Below, one piece after another: positions 56,566-62,000 of a stretch of DNA of 62,000 nucleotides. Origin of the DNA: Mesostigma viride (lineage: Eukaryota > Streptophyta > Mesostigmatophyceae > Mesostigmatales > Mesostigmataceae); the NCBI GenBank assembly GCA_009746045.1, contig RPFO01000082.1, positions 2,635,266 through 2,697,265 of the forward strand, read 5' to 3'. A model generated the notes under the pieces. That model had not been told where the DNA came from. It made no database searches and worked only from the letters and a program-made list of their open reading frames with translations. Positions within the stretch are counted from its first letter, which is position 1. Every line of letters begins with the position of its first letter. The translations under genes and the position numbers were made by a program.

Positions 56566-56846
56566 GGCATATGGACACAATATTGTAGTCGATCGGACAA
56601 TTAAATATAAACGAGACAACCATATTAAGTGAGACAACTATTCTATATCGTTGTCTCAGTTGATATCAATGAGACATTTGACTGTATGTTTGAATACTAG
56701 TATTTGTATTTGTACTATTAATTACGATTTGATTGAAATCGAATGCATAATATATATGATCACGCGCGGGCCTGTGTGTCATTCATGCAGCCCTTGTTTC
56801 AGGGAGCAATGCACTGGCCTGGTCAGCACCTTGACGGCATTCCTCA

Positions 56847-58318
56847 CTACCGACTTGGAGGGGGGCCCACGATGACTAAGGCATAAATAAGAATGGCAAA
56901 AATGACAGCACCCCCAATCAGGGGGAACTTTGGGTCCGTCCACACGTCCAGGGCACGGCCTTCAATGTCTCGGATATCATCCTTCTTTTTGTTCATGGAG
57001 CGCTGAGATTGGAACTGTGGCGGGTTGTAGCTTCCGGAGCCAGACGCGCGTGGGCCAGTCTTGGGTTGGGAGGCTCCCTTGTTCTCTTCTACAGTGTTCT
57101 GCAGGCCATTAGGAACAACAATCACATGCCCAGCTACCATGTGTCAATTATTCAAGTGCTGACATTCTCAATATGCAGTTCCCTCCCCATGGCCACGCAT
57201 TCCCATGTCATGTCAACGCATGCTAAACACAAGCAAATACGAATTCAACCGGCAGGTGGCGGTTGTTTTTCCAGACAGTTTGCAGACCCCAGACATCACC
57301 AATGAAGCCAACTAGTTCTCGTTGTGCCTTTCACAGGATACATATGGCAACCAGGGTCCTCCCTGCCACAACCATGGGAACCATCCAGGTTGCTGTCACT
57401 TGCCACCTCTACCCGCGGTAACGTTCTTTTCCGTTGCAAGAGGGTAACAATGCATCCAGCCCAACCCAACAACTGCAAGCACCTGTGAGCCACCCACAAA
57501 CTGCTGACTTGTCACGTATTGCCAGTAGAGATAGTGCAGGGAGGTGAAGACCCACCACAGTGTGCGGTCATGCAGAAAATCCGACATCTACTGTGCAAAC
57601 TTCTTAGAGCGCATGGGCATGAACAAAAAAGTTATTTGCCCATTTCTTTAGTCACCGGAGCCCTTGTGCTTATGCCTGAAGCCTTCCTGTCGAAAGTTGC
57701 ATACGCCACCTCCCCAAACACATCACCACCACCCCAGCCACACAGAGGAAATACCTACTGCCTAAATATCCGTCGCAAATCACCACCCCGGTTTGTGGGT
57801 TACATTTCAACGTTCTCAGGACATACCCTATCATAGAACGGCCATACTGACTAACCACCACGACATCGCCTAGTACCGGAATCCTGCAGCATGATTCAGT
57901 CTCACCTTAAACTTAGACCAGGCTGTATCCCAATCCGTGGATGGCTGCTTCCCTTCCGACCCGGAATTTTCTGTGGCAGTGGCAGGCAATATGGCCGTGA
58001 TAAAATTCACGGCCAAGTAATCATACAAGATGATCACCACGTAAGTGACAAACGGCGAGGCATCATCATAATCGCCGGCGAAGCCAAGCGAGGCTTGTCT
58101 GTAGGAAGAAGATATCTCCGTATGATTCTGTCATCGCCCTTTGCGTGCCTACCTGATTCGCCGTCGTCTGATGAATTTGCTACAATCTTCCGAACATGGC
58201 GAGTTTTGATAGCGATGGAAGCTAGTCTCGTGGCGAGCCCATGATTGCCTGCCTTGCCCAAACCCCGCTCGATAAACAACCCGTTCGGGACGTAGGCCCC
58301 TGCCAACAGGGAAGCCAT
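56847..58318 (-). CDS. Predicted plastid-targeted protein with two membrane segments (3 exons)
   Basis: Minus-strand exons 58318-58153, 58093-57906, 57098-56847; 606 nt, 201 aa. Residues 1-55 (MASLLAGAYVPNGLFIERGL ..., ending RHVRKIVANSSDDGES) look like a chloroplast transit peptide. A first membrane segment follows (FVTYVVIILYDYLAVNFITA, roughly residues 68-90), then a polar linker (DWDTAWSKFKNTVEENKGAS, NPPQFQSQRSMNKKKDD) and a C-terminal segment (FPLIGGAVIFAILIYALVIV) ending GPPPSR. Thylakoid or envelope location is inferred. I do not recognise the family. The exon 2 acceptor is ambiguous: acaag (used here) continues the transit-peptide frame, while ctacag five bases upstream fits a different exon 1 frame starting at 58400. 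A 105-nt in-phase cassette (57483-57587) could be an optional exon. Confidence 0.68.
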
Positions 58319-58777
58319 GTCGAGACTTTAGCCGTCCGAAGCGGGTTTCCGCCTTCAAAGACTCAAGCACGGGATCCGAGCACGGGGTGGACAGGCTCAA
58401 CGTCTACCAGTATCAACGGGTCAGAGAACCCATGAACGCATCACCCACCAAAACACGCAAAATTGGCGAGCACCCTTCCAGCCATGGCGATGAGTAATCG
58501 AGAACTAGATAGCTGTTATAAATAATGTCCAGGCTGTAAGTTAGGGCGGAATTGTTAGTATCGGAGATCTTCGCGGTCACGCATGCATCCCAGGGGCACA
58601 TAACCGATAAATGGGGAACCAGGTGTCCGCTTTCCCTTGGTCCACGTTGCCTTGGTCTTTTATGGATATTGGTCGCCCCGTTGCACAAATTTCCCAGTTG
58701 ACGCTGGCAAAGTGTGCACATCGTTGGTATTCGCCATCACCGTTTCCTCGCCCTAGTTCCCAATCTTAACTCAAAAC
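58319..58777. promoter_or_regulatory. Bidirectional spacer between two plastid-protein genes
   Basis: 459 bases separate the start codons of two divergently oriented genes that both carry plastid leaders, so the region probably holds both promoters and could co-regulate them. A TATAAAT occurs near 58517, too far from the PrxQ start to be assigned. No other motif stands out. Confidence 0.5.
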
Positions 58778-61472
58778 ATGGCTGCCGCTATGTCTGCCTT
58801 CGCTGCTATTGCGCCCGTTCGCGCGGGGTCTGCCGCCGTGGCTCCGGCCATGCGTTCGACGTCTGCCACGCCTGCCCGGACTGTGCAGAAGGCGTCCGCC
58901 TCGCTGGGACGCTCCTCGATCTTCGGGCAGACCATTGCTCCGGCGAAGCTGACCGCCAGCAGCGGCCGCTCCTTCCTGTCTTTTGCCAAGAAGACCACGG
59001 AGTGCAAGGTAATCAAGGTTGCTCTTGACAGTACGCCGGCCTCCGCCGGCTTTTCCCCATCCCTGCACTTGCGGGTTTAATCATGCTGCTCGATTCTTTC
59101 AGCAGGTTCATACATCTTGGATTCTTCAATGCTATGGATCGGGCATCTTGGCATCATGCCAAGGTTATCAGGAGGGGGAGTGATGCCAGTTGGCTCTTGT
59201 CCCATTCCGACGCGCATCGCAGGTCGACGTCGGCGACAAGATGCCTGCCCTCACCCTGCCTGACGAGAATGGCAAGAGCGTGACAGTGCCAACCAACAAG
59301 AAGGTCGTCCTATTCTTTTACCCTGCCGGTAAGCCTGCCAGCCAACTGGGTCATCCAGCAAATAGCTCAGATGACGCCCATGAAAGGCCTGCCGGTGGCT
59401 AACTTCCCTTCCTCGTATGGGTGCTGCGCCCTAGCCATGTTGCTCATGTGGCCCCGGATCTAGTTTAATATGAAGGAGCCGCAAGGGCATCACAGGGAGA
59501 GGCACCTTGTACGTCGCTTGCTGCGCCCTCGTGGGCCTTCTGAGGCCTACTTGCTTGACACAAGTGCTGCCTGCTTCCAATTTTCTACCTAGTTCACTGG
59601 TTGCCTTCCGTGAAAGGTCTAACATTTGTCCCTGCGTGCCACCTGTCATGACGTGCTATCATCTGCCACCTACCTCCAATCGATGCTACCGCAACTAATT
59701 CATGGCGGCACAGCCGACACTCCGGTAAGCCTTGCATGCATTCCGCGCAGGTCAATCCATCCATTGAATGGCCATCATTGTGTTGCATTTGCCCACTACG
59801 CGGTGTGGCCTGCCAGAGGACGACATTAAAAAAATGCAGAATCAAACATGCATGGAAGATGTTCAGTTCTTGCGGCCAAATCTTGAAAAGAACATTCTAT
59901 GTGAGATATTATTATTCTATGTGAGCATAGGATTGTCCGCGAGTTGGCTGAATGTGCCCTCGTGTCCCCTGTTGCAGCTGGCCCCTAATTAATGCGGGCC
60001 CGGCACCCTCGTGCCTGCTAGTTGCTGGCAGTGACGACTGTAGCGGTTGAGGCCATCTTCATGCGATGGCACGCCCTCCTCCCCCTGGGAGAGACGGTAG
60101 TGCACCCATGCCCGCGTGGTCCCCTGCAGGTGTGCAGGCGGCGGTGGTGGGCGGCATGGTGTGTGTATGTGTGTATGTGTGTATGTGTGTATGTGTGTAT
60201 GTGTGTATGTGTGTATGTGTGTATGTGTGTATGTGTGTATGTGTGTATGTGTGTATGTGTGTATGTGTGTATGTGTGTATGTGTGTATGTGTGTATGTGT
60301 GTGTGTGTGTGATTTTCTGTGTGTGAGTATTGCTGTGTGTGGTGTGTATGCATGTGTGTGTGGTGTGTGTGTTTGTGTGTTTACATGTGGGGGGGGGGGC
60401 GGGTAAGGGTAAGGGGGCGAGGAAGGAAGAAGGGGGTGGGGGGCCTTGGCAGGCCTGTTGACAGGCATTTCCCCCTTGCATGCATATAGAGATGTCACAT
60501 GCGGCATGTCTCTGATCTAGAACTTGACTCTGCTCTGTGAGGTCCACCCCTTGCATGGCTCCAATGCTTGGTTCTGAGTCCATGTGCCTTGTTCTAACAC
60601 CCTAGCCCTCTGCCCAGCTAGGCACTAGGCAAGCGCTCATGCCCACTCATGCTTCCCTGCCAGTGCTGATGTGTGCCCCTGTGGTTTTTCTGTTGCGTTT
60701 CTTCGGTTGCCTTTCTTCTGCCTCCTTCCCTCCTCGTGTGGTCATCGGGGGGCTTGTGGGCTGGCAACACCCTGCCATACTTGCTCTTCCCTGGGTGGAT
60801 TCTCCTCACATGCTGTGCACGACGACGTCACTATTCACTCCTTGTCGGCAACGACCCGGCCCCGCCTACTCTCAGGGCTGCACCAAGGAGGTGGGTGCAC
60901 TGGGTGCCCGCGCGATGGTCCACTAGAAGGAGCATGAGCAATCTAAAGGGCAAAGGACATGGCGCTGCCGTGTGGCCGCTGTAGTGAGGGCACCCAGGAG
61001 GCGGGTGGCTGCGCGGCGGCTGCACTTGGCGGCCGTCCTTGCACTTTCACTAGTAAAGCAGAGTCCGGCGGGAGCAGGGGTTGCCTTCATCAGCGACGGC
61101 CCTTGACTTGTCGAAACACAACGTGCAACTCGGCTTGTCGTCATGCTGGTATTGAAGGGCTACCTGCGAGTGTGAACATGGTCTCTGATGAGCCCCACCT
61201 GCCCACAGCCACTGTGCAGTTGTTGCTAGTCCCACAGCCTGCCCCACAGTGGCCGTTATATGCCCAGGGTCTCACTGCCTCCTCGTCTTGCCTCCTTTTC
61301 TTGTCTGCCCGTCGTCATCGCATCCTTTCCCTCCTCTCTCGTCCCTTTTCCTTCTCATCTCCTCCCACTTCCCCTCCCGCAGGCGTGCTCATTCCGTGAC
61401 CAGTACGCTGCGTTCACCTCCGCCGGCGCCGCTGTGTTTGGCGTCAGCGGGGACTCGCCCTCCAAGCAGAAG
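58778..61472 (+). CDS. PRXQ: Peroxiredoxin Q, chloroplast-targeted (3' part beyond the window)
   Basis: Exons 58778-59008, 59223-59328, 59714-59724, 60876-60890, 61383-61472; 453 nt or 151 codons, all GT-AG and in phase, with the last exon ending in phase 0 at a gtgggt donor. A thiol peroxidase that reduces hydroperoxides using thioredoxin in the plastid stroma or thylakoid (family knowledge). Exon 1 encodes a 77-residue Ala/Ser/Arg-rich leader. The fold begins VDVGDKMPALTLPDENGKSV and VVLFFYPA. The active site is spelled across three exons as A-A-D-T-P (11-nt exon), G-C-T-K-E (15-nt exon) and A-C-S-F-R-D-Q-Y; the two Cys five residues apart are the peroxidatic and resolving pair of the Q class. 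VFGVSGDSPSKQK closes the visible part. The remaining ~60 residues, with the FPLL-type strand, must lie to the right. Confidence 0.93.
60164..60310. repeat. (GTGTGTAT)n microsatellite in PrxQ intron 3
   Basis: About 17 copies of an 8-bp unit decay into GT-rich sequence up to 60385 and a run of G. It is the complement of the unit in CAND1 intron 4 (CATACACA). Confidence 0.96.
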
Positions 61473-62000
61473 GTGGGTGGGCCGGGCGGCTGGGTCTAGT
61501 GTCAGGCCTGTTGGGAAGCTTGTAGAACAAACACTGTGTGCGTGTTGTTGTGTTCCTGCCAGGAATGGGGGAAACGGTGAGCACACTAAAGCTTGTCTGA
61601 ATGATGTCAACAGGCCGTGTTTGATCGGCCATTATAAGCGCACACGCAGGCAATTATAAGGAAAGGGGTAATGGCCGGTGGGGCTCAAAAGGTCCATTCC
61701 CCAATGGCTGCGAGTACATGCGTGTAGCAGGTAGGCCTGGGGAAAGTTGAACAGGGTGCTTTCATTTGTGTACGATGGCCATTAACCTTGCGCGATGGGT
61801 TTGTACACGCGTTGGCATTGCTGCATAGGAAGACATCTGGGGATGACATGCGTGTGCCAGAGATCACGAGCGTGCTACAGCTTCTGTCCACCTGCCTTGT
61901 CTTGAGCTGGAACCTGGTGAACCATTTCACAACGGCAGCTTAAACCACCCATCGCCCTGCCCTCGCGAAGATAATGTTAGCATGCAACCCGAACGGTTGT
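61473..62000. other. PrxQ intron 5 (open to the right)
   Basis: After the donor at 61473 I find no exon continuing the peroxiredoxin fold before the window ends. No repeat or other gene is evident. Confidence 0.6.

Noticed and set aside
57483-57587. 105-nt in-phase exon in the plastid-protein gene
   Set aside because: It keeps phase but encodes an odd aromatic-rich stretch behind a poor cagtag acceptor. Joining exon 2 straight to the last exon gives a more natural linker. Kept only as a possible alternative exon.

Overview
This is nuclear DNA of a photosynthetic eukaryote, most likely a green alga. The coding segments are GC-rich and cut by many GT-AG introns. Two predicted products carry plastid-targeting leaders, one of them a peroxiredoxin Q. 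CAND1 and the SpoU methyltransferase look plant-like. Interstitial CCCTAAA repeats match the TTTAGGG telomere type. I cannot name the species. No bacterial operons, CRISPR array, rRNA or intact tRNA gene was seen. Exon models were built by eye from homology, splice dinucleotides and phase; no alignment program was run.

Layout. (1) 838-35105, plus strand: one complete CAND1 gene, a cullin-RING ligase exchange factor, in 28 exons. The spliced CDS is 3705 nt (1234 aa) spread over 34 kb. Its introns are swollen by a different tandem repeat almost every time. (2) 20686-25975, minus strand, inside CAND1 intron 18: a nearly intact tyrosine-recombinase retrotransposon of the DIRS/PAT-Ngaro type, with a gag-like ORF, an RT-RNase H-recombinase ORF and split direct repeats A1...B1-A2-B2. 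(3) 35.1-39.8 kb: mobile-element debris, including a 1.7-kb element with TTAA ends. (4) 39783-45952, minus: a five-exon SpoU/TrmH-type 2'-O-methyltransferase gene whose introns hold composite satellites. (5) 47284-50413, plus, divergent from it: a probably nuclear RD-repeat protein whose N-terminus resembles NKAPD1. (6) 50.4-56.8 kb: nested retroelement fragments and a 0.5-kb (AAATG)n array. (7) 56847-58318, minus: a predicted plastid protein with two membrane segments. It is head-to-head with (8) 58778-61472 and beyond, plus: peroxiredoxin Q, truncated by the window end.

The genes do not form a single pathway. CAND1 serves protein turnover, the SpoU enzyme RNA modification, the RD protein perhaps RNA processing, and the last two the plastid. 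What unites the window is its architecture: ordinary conserved genes whose introns and spacers have been inflated by microsatellites, minisatellites and retroelements, with exon structure and reading frame still intact.
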